Source: Hanleya hanleyi (Eukaryota; Mollusca; Polyplacophora; Lepidopleurida; Hanleyidae). Taken from it: a stretch of DNA of 64,000 nt. The notes below the pieces were generated by a model that was not told where the DNA came from, ran no database searches, and saw only the letters and a program-made list of their open reading frames with translations. The stretch is from assembly GCA_036873755.1 (NCBI GenBank), contig JAVTVY010010452.1, positions 1 through 64,000 on the forward strand, given 5' to 3'. Below are positions 1-10,529 of this stretch, piece by piece. Made by a program: the position numbers and the translations under genes. How positions within the stretch are numbered: position 1 is the first letter of the stretch; the number at the start of each line of letters is the position of its first letter.

Positions 1-841
1 TTATATAATCTGCGCACGGTCATTCAATCGGAAGGATAATTTACTGCGCCATGAGAGGGTACTCCACGCGGGTGCGACAGTACTATGTAATGATTGTGGT
101 CGACTCTTCAAACGAGTAGGTCAGTTAGTCGGACCCAGTCGGTTTAGACGGCACCAACGTTTGAGGCATGCCCCGTCTCTACGGTTTGGGCGACAACTTT
201 CCACTAAAGAGGAGCCGCGGAAGGTCAGACCCAGTGAAGATGAACCCGGAGAGACGAACGCCACTGGTGATGCGATGACGCAGAGCCTGCCTATACCCAC
301 GGTCCAGGATATCCAGCCGGACCCCTCCGCTACGGTTTCGAGTCATACGCCTGACAACATCGAACATTTTCTGGACGAGCCCATAAATGTTCCTAGCGAT
401 CTCTTACAGGACGCCCAGCCAGTGAGTGACATTTATCGGCGTCACTGGTCCATGATACGGCACTGTTTCTACCGTCATCGCCCTATTCAAGATATCTACA
501 ATTTCTGACTGACCGACCTCGCCCGTCTACGCAGCTACATGGAAGCCATCTTCAATGACCAAGCTACGTCCTTCAAATTGAATCTGGCGTTTGGTTATGT
601 GCTGCGGCATAAGGAGACAGACCAAGTCCGATACTTTTACCCGAGCAGTAACATCCGGGTATTTGACCAATCGTTTACCATCATTAACCGAGTGTCGCTA
701 AAGACGATGCTGGAGAAACTGGACACCGTGGATCCCTTGAAATGGGCCCAACAACAACGCCCCAACACCAAGTGGACAGTGGAGAGGGTGACCAATGTTA
801 CGTTCTTCGTGACCAAACTACGGAATATTGCCATCGGGTGA
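1..841 (+). pseudogene. Relic: C2H2 zinc fingers fused to a Polinton PolB N-terminal domain
   Basis: The reading frame is open from the window edge (codons from base 2). It begins with two C2H2-type fingers at about 2-170, the first cut by the edge. A polar Ser/Pro/Asp-rich linker follows, and from about base 425 a segment clearly homologous to the N-terminus of the intact PolB at 22161-26015 (shared DIYxRxW, RHCFxRHRPI, EAIFNDQ, FKLNL, QQRPNTKW). An in-frame TGA at 506-508 replaces an Arg codon, and the frame stays the same on both sides. It ends with TGA at 839-841 straight after a Pro/Ala-Ile-Gly, where the intact polymerase continues into its OTU-like region. The intact Polinton has no zinc fingers before its polymerase, so this may be a separate short gene type and not merely a truncated polymerase. 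Homology is seen directly; the function (DNA binding) is inferred. Confidence 0.8.
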
Positions 842-1075
842 ATGTATTCACCCATGCACTGATAGATACTCAGAATGCACAAACATGTATCTGAGGATAT
901 GTTACCTCAACGGTATCCTGGCCTGCCCGACGATGATTAGAATAAACGGTTCAGATGGCACTTTCTGAAATGGAGACTTCTGATTGGACAAGAATACATC
1001 TAACGGACAGGAACGAATATGAAACATGCAAATGGTGGCCTCTGATTTGATAAGAATCTTCTTGAATTGTAAATA

Positions 1076-1128
1076 TACCCAACGCGGCTCCCCCAGCGTG
1101 GGTATGATGTAACATTGGGGAGAATAAA
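1076..1128 (+). promoter_or_regulatory. 3'-UTR hairpin plus poly(A) signal
   Basis: TACCC (1076-1080), one bulged A, ACGC (1082-1085), a 10-nt loop GGCTCCCCCA, then GCGT (96-99 of that line) and GGGTA (1100-1104) form a 9-bp stem. AATAAA follows at 1123-1128, 18 nt after the stem. It lies 235 bp after the relic's stop codon. The same architecture recurs at 13809-13868 and 50262-50314. Confidence 0.7.
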
Positions 1129-1369
1129 CTATATGAAAAAAACTTCTTGTTGTTGTTGTTCTCTCATGTGTCATCCTTGTTGTTGTTGGTGTTGTTGTTC
1201 TCTCTCCGGTCTATATCATGGCGTTATGTTAGAGTGTTAAGGTGTAACCACGAGCGTTGACGGGCATCACTGCATTTCGAAGAATTAGTGACAATTCCAT
1301 GGAATATCAGAGCTTCTGATCTATTTCACCAGGGCGTTGAAGCATTAAGAATGGTGTTGGTGGGCGTTG

Positions 1370-2460
1370 CTACAAGATGACACCTGACACGGTCCATTTG
1401 GACCACGGATGGTCCATCTCTACACCAAATACCTCCTTTCACTGCCCCAAAATGCTCACTTTCGCTACTACTCCTACTGATGACGTCACCAATGACGTCA
1501 CAGATGACGCGAACATACTTCAAATCGAGGTCTGCACGTCGAAAACTACAAGATGACACCCCACACGACGCATTCGGACCAAGGATGGCCCATCTCTACC
1601 CCAAATACCTTCCTTCACTGCCCCAAAATGCTCACTTTCGCTACTACTCGTACTGATGACGTAACCAATGACGTGACAGATGCTGTGAACAGGGTCTACA
1701 CCCTGAGAGCTACAAAATGACACCTCCCAGGACGCATTCGGACCAAGGATGGTCCATCTCTACACCAAATACCTTCCTTTCACTGCCCCAAAATACCCAC
1801 TTTACTTACTACTCGTACTGATGACGTCACCGATCACATCACAGGTGACGTGAACAGACCTCAAATCGGGGTCTACACCCCGAGAGCTACAAGATGACAC
1901 CTTCCAGGACGCATTCGCAGCGCGGATGGTCCATGTCGACCCCAAATACCTTCATGTACTGCCCCAAAATGGTCACTTTACTTACTACAACCAACTGCGC
2001 ATGCGCAGATTAACGCGACATGCATTAAAAAACACACCATTCTGACTCTAACCCACACAAGCTTCACTTTGACACCTTCCACGACCTATTCGGACCCATA
2101 GCGGTCCATCTCTACCCCAAACACCTTCATGTACTGCCCCGAAATGGCCACTTTACTTAATACAACCAACTGCGCATGCGCAGATTGACGCGGCTTGCAT
2201 TTAAAAAACACGCCATTCTGACTCTACCCCACACAAGCTTCACATTGATACCTCACACGACCCATTCGAACCGTGATTAGCCCATCTCTACACCAAATAA
2301 CATCCTTCACTGCTAAAAAATGCCCACTTTCGCTACAACTTGTACTAATGACGTCACCAATGACGTCACAGATGCTATAAATATCCCTGAAATCAGGGTC
2401 TATACTCCGAGAGCTAAACCAAAATCGGGGAAATGAAATGCAAGATTCAAATTGACTTGA
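1370..2460. repeat. Tandem array, ~165-180-bp unit, CRE- and NRF1-like motifs
   Basis: About six diverged units start near 1370, 1548, 1709, 1886, 2068 and 2239. Each begins with a phrase like CTACAAGATGACACC, followed by CATTCGGACC and CCATCTCTACACC. Early units end in TGACGTCACCAATGACGTCA (two CRE palindromes); units near 1992 and 2172 carry GCGCATGCGCAG, an NRF1-type palindrome. Related units occur in the intact Polinton at 19930-20330 and in the relic at 50.55-51.25 kb, so I read this as Polinton-derived non-coding DNA. Confidence 0.7.
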
Positions 2461-4440
2461 CACTTATGAGTTACCATCCCCCAGATTTTGGTGAAACTTG
2501 CACATTGGAACAGTGAGTCTGTGTTGAAACTCAAAGTATACACACCTTAAGCTTAAATCAAGCATTGGAAAGTGCATACACAGTTTGAAATATATGTATT
2601 AAGGCAGTGGACCTAGATATGGACTTAGATATGATTTCAACAGACCACCATAGAATACCAGGCTTTATTTGCAGTTTACTCTGTGTAATAAAATCGTAAA
2701 AAATTACAATAAATATTTTCCGACACTGTTCGCAATAGTCTTTTCATTTGATGGAAACTTTACTTGAGGGTTTACGATCACTTTCCGGTTGACGTAAGAT
2801 TACGTGCGTTATTAAAGAACCACATGCGCTTTTATTTACTGTACATATTTACAACATATAAATTTCTAAAGTTATCTGGTACAAAGGTGATGAAATGCTG
2901 GCGTCAAATCTTTAGTCTGATCCAAGGGTAACCTTGGCAGTTTTGCACTAGAAGATCATGTTATCTTTCCTCTGGCTAACCATTTACAGTGTTTTCTTCC
3001 AACACCATGTTTGACCAAATGGGCACCACAGCTTAAAATTGTCTGGTGCTAATGCTGTCTTTGGATTATGGACGAGAAAATTCTTTAAAAGACGACGGCT
3101 TAATATTGAATGAAGGATTAGACAAAATGATCAACCTCATAGCTCATAGTAAAAGCCATAAAAAAAAACCGATCACCCCTATACCCATACAGGCCAAATA
3201 TAGCGGACATCATGTTCGCCTGGGAATTGGTCTAGTCCGAGTTGTCTCCCTTGCACCAAAGCGTATAGATGGGACTGTGGTTTGGCTGGCGCGATTATGC
3301 GGGCAAATTGACCTTGAGCAGCCATTTTGTTAGCGTTTTGTTAGCGTCCTGCATACGGAGGACGATTTCACTGATCATTGTGTTGTTTTCTGAGCTGGGG
3401 AACATTCTCTGTCGCAGTTTATAACGGAACTTTGTTCCTTTCGGTGTCCGCTGAGATGAATAATGTGATCTGCATCATGCATCGCCTGCATGAAAACCCG
3501 TAGACTGTAATCGAGAGAGTGTGCTGTGTTGTGTTCGAGCGGACGCGTAAATTTGTGTGATATCAGACAGGAAACGTGAAAATTGATATTCTTTCACAGA
3601 TTTCGAAGTGTATACAGTTCTGGTGAGCTGAACGCAGCCTTTATGTGCAGCGATTGAACGATTGATGTAGGCCACCGAACAGGTTTTGTGGAATCAACAT
3701 TCTGTAACACGCCTCCCTTGACTGGAGGGATTTTATCGGACATCTGCAGTACGGAACGCTATTTTGTTGCATACATTCGCTTATCGTGGCAGTCCGTATA
3801 ATTTGTCAATTTTTGTGTTTGGTTTCGTGAGAGAGGACGACATTCGTTTTCATCAGTGCAAAACTCCCGCTCCCGCACCACAACAGTGAAAGCTGGTGGA
3901 TGAAATTCTACTCCACGGGAACGAATGAATGGAATATCTTACCAAACTCTCAGGTAGGATGTGGGTTTCAGGAGTTCACCGGGTGTGACAATTTCTTTAT
4001 AATGATTTGTGATAAAAGCGGGTAAAACCTAATGTCAAAATCTCGTTGAAGGTCACGGAGATGTCGATTTATTGCTGATCAGCAGCCGTAGGCCGGTAAG
4101 TGGAGTCGACCCCTTAAGCGAACAGCTGTTGCGTTGCCATGAACAACGAGACGTACACAGTTGTCTGCTGCAGAATGCGTGGTTCGACGCATTTATAACG
4201 TGTTCGTAACTTTTCAAAAGTTTCACCAGAAAAACGGAGGTATGTTGTCTTTGTATTCGAACAAATTTGCTGCAAGAATATGCCTCATACATGTACGATA
4301 TAAATGATCGCGTTTTTGGTGTGAATCTGATGGAAAATTTGGTGTTATTTCCAGTGTCTGGTACGTTGATGACGTGGCAGGATTTTGTTGTTCAGTCCGC
4401 CATTCGTTTGCAGATCGTAGGCATATGTTGTGCGGTTATT
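2461..4440. other. Non-coding stretch with Polinton-derived fragment
   Basis: No gene seen. Bases 3200-3330 match the Polinton non-coding segment at about 20520-20640 (shared TAGTCCGAGTTGTCTCCCTT, then a GTAGATGGG phrase and GCCATTTT). This suggests the relic that starts at base 1 extends at least this far. The rest, including 3340-4440, is unassigned AT-rich sequence. Confidence 0.45.
3035..3122 (+). mobile_element. Short 3'-end fragment of the retroelement seen at 6262 and 13981
   Basis: The stretch CTTTGGATTATGGACG ... GACGACGGCT ... GAAGGATTAGAC is a diverged reverse-complement match to the conserved 3' end of the retroelement copies at 6262-7669 and 13981-14730. A closer match in the same orientation is at 51255-51400. 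No coding sequence remains. Confidence 0.55.
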
Positions 4441-4878
4441 TCATGATGTAGCGGGAATACGCCCCAATATCCAATGGATCCAACGTAGTCAATTGGTCGA
4501 TGAGTGGCTCCAGAGAAATCGCATCCACCACCGTGAACGACTCATCAAACACATACGTATTATTGCTGGATAATAATACCGCAGCTGGTCCGTCTCCTTG
4601 TGCCGTAAAATGTATCCAAATGTCACATTCAACTTGAACGCTGTCACCTGATCTTTGAAAATGTCCTCGGCATAGGTAGACAGATACGTGAGATCATCCA
4701 GTCGAAAATTGTACAAGTCCAATAGACGTCGATCACGGTGAAAACAATGACGTATGGTGGGCCAGTGACGTTGATAAATGGCCCTGACATGCTCGTCTTC
4801 AGGCAAGACTTCAACGGGAGGTGCTGCTGGATTCAAGGGAAAATCTTCTCCACGTCTCATGCTTTTCGTCTCATACAA
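4441..4878 (-). pseudogene. Relic of Polinton PolB N-terminus, frameshifted
   Basis: Reading on the minus strand from 4878, it matches the intact PolB from its start MRRGEDFP through VEVLPEDE, the IYQRxWxTIRHCF block, DLYNFRL and FGYILRH. Near 4570 one C is missing from a run that is CCC in the intact gene, which throws the frame. In the shifted frame homology continues (VFDxSFT and onward) to about 4441. On the plus strand 4879-4925 is a (TGCC)n-rich 5'-leader like the one before the intact PolB. The true start is therefore the ATG of MRRGEDFP, supporting the start at 22161. The rest of the polymerase is absent. Confidence 0.85.
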
Positions 4879-4959
4879 GCGGATAGGCAGACAGACAGAC
4901 AGGCAGGCAGGTCAGGTAAGTCAAATTGAAATACACCCCTACCCTAAAAATATGGACTC

Positions 4960-5965
4960 CTTTTATATCCAATTGACCTCATTTGCATATTTTCAGTAAC
5001 CACAGGCCGCCATTTTGAAAATATGCAAATGAGGGTCAAACAAGTGCAATTGTCCACCATTTTGAAACCGACCACCCCTAACATACAAAAACAGGCCGCC
5101 ATTTTGAAAATTAAGCCACCCTTGGGGAAAAACCCAAGGGAAAAACCCAAAGACCTCATTTGCATATTTTCAGCGGACAACAGGCCGCCATCTTGAAAAC
5201 GACCACCCCTAACACACACAAACAAGCCGCCATCTTGAAAACGACCACCCCTAACACACACAAACAAGCCGCCATCTTGAAAACGACATATGCAAATGAG
5301 GGCTGGGGATCGGGAAAGTGACATGCTGGGGATCGGGAAAGTGACATTAGGCCGCCATCTTGAAACCGACCACCCCTAACACACAAACAAGCCACCATCT
5401 TGAAACACATATGCAAATGAGGGCTGGGGAAAACCCATTACACACACAAACAAACCGCCATCTTGAAACCGACCACCCCTAACACACACAAACAAGCCGC
5501 CATCTTGAACATATGCAAATGAAGGCTGGGGAAAACCCATTACACACACAAACAAACCGCCATCTTGAATCCGACCACCCCTAACATACACAAACAAGCC
5601 GCCATCTTGAACATATGCAAATGAGGGCTGGGGAAAACCCATAACACACACAAACAAGCCGCCATCTTGAACATATGCAAATGAGGGCTGGGGAAAACCC
5701 ATAACACACACAAACAAGCCGCCATCTTGAACACGACCACCCCTAACACACAAAAACAAGCCGCCATCTTGAAACCGACCTTGAAAATATGCAAATGAGG
5801 AGGTCAAACCAGTGCAATTGGCCACCATCTTGAAACCGACCACCCCCACCCTACAAAAACAAGCCGCCATCTTGAATCCGACCACCCCCACCCTACAAAA
5901 ACAAGCCGCCATCTTGAATCCGACCACCCCCACCCTACAAAAACAAGCCGCCATCTTGAAACACA
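4960..5965. repeat. Array of YY1-like and octamer motifs upstream of the PolB relic
   Basis: About 19 copies of GCCGCCATCTTGAA or one-base variants, spaced about 40-60 bp, alternate with CCGACCACCCCTAACACAC phrases. About nine copies of ATGCAAATGAGG (or its complement) are interspersed. GCCGCCATCTTG is the reverse complement of the classic YY1 core and ATGCAAAT is the POU octamer. The array sits upstream of the minus-strand PolB relic, matching the position of the smaller ATGGCGG cluster before the intact PolB (21925-22020). Long reading frames crossing it are repeat artefacts. Factor binding is inferred. Confidence 0.75.
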
Positions 5966-6261
5966 CTTTAAGTGCCAGTGCACTCATAGGCCACGCCCCC
6001 AACCCCCTCGCTCCGCCCAAATAACCCCCTCGCTCCGCCCCAAATGACGTCAAAAAAGGTTCTCGCGCATGCGCAGTTGAGGGCTAAAGGTAGCAGATCC
6101 ATCCTACCTACTACTCGCGGGTTCAATCCACTCTAAATTTTCACTGAAGATATATTGGAAAAATAATTCTCATGCTTTTGATAGGTCAAAGGTCAATGTT
6201 ACAGTACCCCGGAACTAAATCTAAAATTATCCATTCTTTATCTTGAGTTCAGCAAATATCT
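5966..6261. other. CpG-containing non-coding DNA with CRE and NRF1-like sites
   Basis: Contains CGCTCCGCCC repeats, TGACGTCA near 6045 and GCGCATGCGCAG near 6067, the same motif set as other Polinton non-coding regions here. It becomes ordinary AT-rich DNA after about 6130. No gene seen. Confidence 0.4.
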
Positions 6262-7669
6262 CGAATTACAAGCGTCTGGTCCGTCATTCGTAATCCAGCC
6301 GTCGTCCATTAAAGAATATCCGCGTCCATAATCCAAAGACCTATTCCATATTCCATATAACAGTATTAGGATTATGAATGACGCACTAGACGCTTGTAAT
6401 TAGCACCAAATTCAAAAAGACAATCATAGTATACATAAACATAGGCTAGTTTCCTGCAAGAGAGAAGCGGTCAACAGTTTTCAATGATGCCGGCGAGACA
6501 TCATGATGTTCCAAAAATATCAAATCCGTATCTCTGATCAGTATTCTTAATCCATAATATTCGTCATCTAGAGAATGATGTATCTCAGTCACGCTTTGAT
6601 TGTGACTGTTAACATGAGCACCATGAGGATCATGAAGTACATTTGTTCATACGGCCCCTAGCCCCGGGTTAAGCGGAATTAAGGGAGTAGAGGACGTTCA
6701 TTTCTAGAGGTTGAATTTTTTTTTAAATTTCAGGATTTTTTCATCAGGTTAGGAGAAGATGATCCATGGAAAAAAAATAGGGGGTCACCATACTCGTTAA
6801 AAAAATACGGTAGCCAAAAGCATGTATACCACTTAAAAGCCATAACACTGAATACATAGGGAAATTTGGATTTTTTCTTCTTTGATGCTCAATAAATCAA
6901 ACTTCCCAAGGTCAAATTTTTCCCATTTTGCTATATAATACTAAACACATATAGTGCTTGTTAAATATGTAATAAAAACAGGGGGACACCATACTTTCTT
7001 GGAAAATATTAGCGGTATAACAGATAAACTGAGCCTTTTCAGTCCTATTTCCAGGAGGGGGTGGGGGTGGGGAATCGGGGTGGGTGTGGAGAATATTATT
7101 GAAGTTCCAATTATTAGCCATTCAGAAGTTTTCTTTTTGTTGAAAGTGAATAGGAGTGAATTTGGCGGTATTCCGGAGGAATAATTTTTAACCTATGGAG
7201 CACTTTGCACCCTCCAACCATTGAATTTAAAATGCCAATTTTTTGGTCCGTCCCATCACACTATCGACCCACCAGTAGAACGCATAAATAGTTGTGTTGT
7301 ATCTTTTGTTGATTTTTATTCCATTTTGAGATGTCTGCGTACTTTTGTTAGGAAATTCAGCTTGTTTTGAAAAATCCGACAAATCACCATGTTGTAGCCC
7401 CATAAGAGCAGCGAAATGAACGTCCTCTACTCCCTTAAGTTACGAAACGTAAGCGCCATAGATCTTGCAAGCTTCGCTCGTATTTTGCCATCAGCATGCG
7501 ATATGTATCGCCAAATTTGAGAAACTTTGAGTGGAGGCGCTTGATGGTATAGCCCTGTTTTATAAGTTTCTGCAACAAGAAACATGTGACGTTGATTAAA
7601 ATCGTCACATTTAACACAGGATCTAGCAAATGCTACTAGACGAGATATGTATACGCCATATACAGGTCC
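6262..7669 (-). mobile_element. 5'-truncated retroelement fragment (copy 1), split by a TTAA element
   Basis: The two parts 6262-6682 and 7435-7669 match the copy at 13981-14730 closely; the insertion at 6683-7434 separates them. On the minus strand 7435-7669 encodes a degraded version of GPAYGVYISRLVAFARSC and the KLIKQGY...RLHSKFLKFGDTY block, known as the C-terminal end of many invertebrate reverse-transcriptase reading frames (non-LTR or Penelope-like; I cannot decide which). The 3' end lies at the left. A small extra inverted copy of the 3' tail sits at about 6368-6400. The coding part carries frameshifts. Confidence 0.7.
6683..7434. mobile_element. Non-autonomous TTAA-targeting element (piggyBac-like MITE)
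   Basis: Perfect 22-bp inverted ends starting GGGAGTAGAGGACGTTCAT (6683-6704, complement at 7413-7434) are flanked by TTAA at 6679-6682 and 7435-7438. The related retroelement copy at about 14367 is uninterrupted at this point, which gives an empty site. The 752-bp interior has no transposase. The TTAA duplication is characteristic of the piggyBac superfamily; the terminal GGG instead of the usual CCC leaves the assignment open. Confidence 0.85.
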
Positions 7670-9739
7670 CAAAAGTTTACATGTGTGTTATCCATGTGAT
7701 GTTAGATTTAGCGACCCGTTTATTTTTTAGATCAAAGGTTAAGGTGAAATGCCGCTTGTCTGTAATATCTCTTGAGGTATTATTCACCAAACTTCTCATA
7801 ACTTCACACACATTTTTTGTCGATATAATGCCAAAGTAGCCAATTATTATTTGGACACTCTAATCACTGGCATATCTCAGAAACAGTTGTCAATTCACTT
7901 CAAAGTTTTACTGAAAATATATTGGATAAATAGCCATCACACTATTAACATCAAGGTCAATAAGTCAAAGGTCAAGGTCACAGCACCCCAAAACTGAATT
8001 TAACATTGCCTGGAATACAAGTTATGGTTCACCAAACATCTCGAAACATTACTGGAGTGTTATCCATGTGACTCTAAGAGACCTATTTATTTTTAGGTCA
8101 AAGGTCAAGGTCATTACTCCCCAAGATGCCCAGATAGTTATTATAAACAAATCTTCTCAATACTTCACAGCTGTGTGGCTCATTTGATTCCGAAGTTCTA
8201 AGCTTATTTCTTTTAGGTCAATAGGTGAAAAGTCAACATCACATCATCCAAAAACTTTAATATCTAGCTTGTATAGAATGTATCGTGAGTTAAAAGTCAT
8301 TGGAATTCTCGATTCTTCAAGGGTACATGTGATTCCAAACGATTCCAATGATTTGCATTTTGAGATTGTTAACCATTTATTTTGCAATGTATGTAATTTA
8401 CCCTTACTGCATATGAGGACTTTTTCATTTGGCTTTATTACTGGATAAACCTAATACTATGTCTGGTAGATCCGCTGATAATTCTTACATAATACACGAG
8501 TAGTGTATATTTTGACAAATTCATGATGTTGTTGATACGACTTGTATAATTCCGTACATGTATGATTAAAGACAGATCCAAAAAGAGAGAATCGGTTCGG
8601 TTTCTGAATCTGTTTATAATCAGATTGATGCAACAGAGCCCTGGCCAATTTCTCCTTGTATTTCCATCCTGCATACATTGACGTAGTCTCCTCTTGTAAA
8701 CCCCTTTACAAAACAGGGCGTTAACGGTTTTCACACTTTTCGCGTCACGTCTAATCAGTCCAACCAAACCACATTAACGGCTGGCTTGGAACTTTTTAAA
8801 GATATTTGTTTTAATTGTGGTCGTTTATCTTCCTCAACAGGTTCATACAGATGTGTATACTCAGCTAAAGTCTGTTTATCTCTTTATTACGTCGGTTCCA
8901 CGTGTGGCATAAATTCCAAAAAAGCAAATTTTATCATAAGCACAGTTCCAGCTGGGTTACGTAAGTATCTTGTCAATCTTGAATATATCGAGCAGGTGGG
9001 CAGAACTCGGAATATACTTCGGCGGAATTCGGAAAACTTCATATGAAGTATTCTATCTTTTGACCAAGTTTTTTCACAATCATTACATTAAGGCAAACTG
9101 AAAATAGGTTAATTTGTACCATGCATTTTAAGCAGAATCCACTACCCCAGTACATGAGGTACTGTCCCGGTCAGAGCCACGTCACAGACGACCGCTCACC
9201 TGATCAACTGAAAAAAGGTTCCCATAAAGGTGAACATGAAGAAATACGTGGAAATCTTCATAAATATGAAGCCAAGCCGTCCCGAGCTTCGATTTTCTCT
9301 TATGTTTTGTCGAGTTGTGATATCCTTAATGTCCTAAAGTTTCGGGGATTTTTGTCGCATGGGGTGAATTTTGTGACTGAAGAACTGGTTTCACTCCATA
9401 ATGCATAAAGCATAATGTTATAGTTATATCCAGTAAATTTCGTCTTGGTTGGCTCCCTTCTTCTCATTCTTTTGTTCATAGCCCATCTTTGGAATACGGG
9501 TTTTCCGATATAAATCTAAGTCAATAGCCCCAACCGTATTCGTTAAGATAAGCAAAATTGTCCTTTTTCTCAGACTGAGTAATTTGATGCATATACCATA
9601 TATATACCAATTATTGTTTAAGATTGGCTTCGGAAAACAAAGATTCAGCTCAACTGCTAGAAAATCTCATGCAATGAGGCCGTTAATCTCAGGTGTACTC
9701 CACGACTGGATATCTTCCTTTTCTATCATCTCCAATACT
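7670..9739. other. Unassigned non-coding sequence; AGGTCA-rich repeats at 7720-8260
   Basis: Bases 7720-8260 hold two or three diverged copies of a unit with ACCAAACATCTC, TTACTG, GTGACTCTAAGA and AGGTCAAAGGTCAAGGTCA, a type of low-complexity repeat I associate with molluscan and other marine invertebrate genomes (inference). From 8290 to 9739 I see no homology, RNA gene or element boundary. Reading frames of 73-109 codons here have no recognisable motif. Confidence 0.4.
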
Positions 9740-9745
9740 AGTGTG
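9740..9745. repeat. Left target-site duplication AGTGTG
   Basis: AGTGTG immediately before the left terminus, repeated at 26864-26869 immediately after the right terminus. Six-base duplications are the rule for Polinton integration. Confidence 0.93.
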
Positions 9746-10072
9746 AGTAGTATATAAAAACCCGATTCTGTCGCATTTATGCAAATGAGATGACGTCACG
9801 TGACTGACCTTTCCCACCTCCAACACAGAAGAGTCCCAATCTAGGGGTAGGTAACTCCGGGTCACTATAGCTCCGGCAAAGGGCCCCTGGGCATGTATTC
9901 TTCCGCGGTGATGCGGTCTGGCGGTGATGCGGTCGCGGAAGAAAGCTTCCGCGGAGAAAAAGTAGTCCCACGGAATGTACACCCTGCCTGGGGGGTTTCC
10001 CCCGGCCCGCAGCGCGCGCGCGCGGGATCATCCGGCACACAGCGCAGATTATCGCCCGAAGTGCGTGGGTTA
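9746..10072. repeat. Left terminal inverted repeat
   Basis: About 327 bp, matching the complement of 26536-26863 with about 7 mismatches counted by eye. The outer end is AT-rich (AGTAGTATATAAAAACCC); the inner half is CpG-rich with a (CG)n run, CACTTCCGG/GAAGTGCG-type ETS-like sites and several TTCCGCGG blocks that can fold. Reading frames within it appear on both copies and are not convincing genes. Confidence 0.95.
9779..9802. promoter_or_regulatory. Octamer-CRE-E-box cluster near the terminus
   Basis: ATGCAAAT (9779-9786) lies at positions 34-41 of the element, TGACGTCA (9791-9798) at 46-53 and CACGTG (9797-9802) overlaps it. The same cluster is present in the right repeat. In adenoviruses, which also replicate by protein priming, POU/octamer and ATF-type sites sit at comparable distances from the end and stimulate origin use; the parallel is inference. 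Confidence 0.6.
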
Positions 10073-10166
10073 TTGCTATAATCAAAGGATTGACCTGTTT
10101 GTTGTTGTTGCCTTGGACTAACCCATCAGAATAATACTTATTACGCTGTAGAGCTACGTATAGGCG

Positions 10167-10173
10167 TATATAA
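10167..10173 (+). promoter_or_regulatory. TATA box of the 10224 gene
   Basis: TATATAA 51 bp upstream of ATG 10224, just inside the left inverted repeat. It belongs to a series of TATA boxes that precede each early gene of the element. Confidence 0.55.
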
Positions 10174-10223
10174 CAGGTCGCTCTGCGTCCTACACCTCCA
10201 TTTCTGCGGAATGACGCAGACCC

Positions 10224-10457
10224 ATGCGTCTCGGATTTTACAGCATGCGACCGTGGTTAATTCATTCACGGGTTACAGAAGCGGTCCTCGAAAGAGTGCA
10301 CTCGATGGAGAGGTGTGCCATCACTCACCACTACTGGACTATGACAGCCATCCTTGATGCCCGGGCTATGGACCACGAGCGCTCACGCCGGAACCAGCGA
10401 CGGCTGGTTGGCCTCACACTCGTCTGTGCCCTATTGACCCTGGCGCTGTGGCATTGA
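10224..10457 (+). CDS. Small tail-anchored membrane protein, unknown function
   Basis: 77 aa from ATG 10224. The N-terminal two thirds is polar with a His/Arg/Met bias. A basic stretch (residues about 53-60, RRNQRR) precedes a hydrophobic C-terminal segment (about 61-77, rich in Leu/Val/Ala) that ends the protein, as in a tail anchor. It lies between a TATA box at 10167 and one at 10472, so it has its own transcription unit. A shorter out-of-frame ATG at 10211 opens only 48 codons. I recognise no family. It is a candidate early accessory protein and could be a chance frame. Confidence 0.5.
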   Translation: MRLGFYSMRPWLIHSRVTEAVLERVHSMERCAITHHYWTMTAILDARAMDHERSRRNQRRLVGLTLVCALLTLALWH

Positions 10458-10471
10458 CAGTGGCACCTGAC

Positions 10472-10478
10472 TATAAAA
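10472..10478 (+). promoter_or_regulatory. TATA box of the first PC4-like gene
   Basis: TATAAAA, 58 bp upstream of ATG 10530 and 15 bp after the previous stop codon. Confidence 0.6.
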
Positions 10479-10529
10479 ACGAGGGTCAGACACAGTGTGT
10501 GTCATTCAACGATCGTCATTGGATCAAGC

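Noticed and set aside
5376..6053. Minus-strand 225-residue frame with GGRFQDGGLFVC repeats
   Set aside because: Pure translation of the YY1/octamer array.
9689..9982. Matching reading frames in both terminal repeats (also 26627-26878)
   Set aside because: They match only because the repeats match; no domain, codon bias or promoter supports them.
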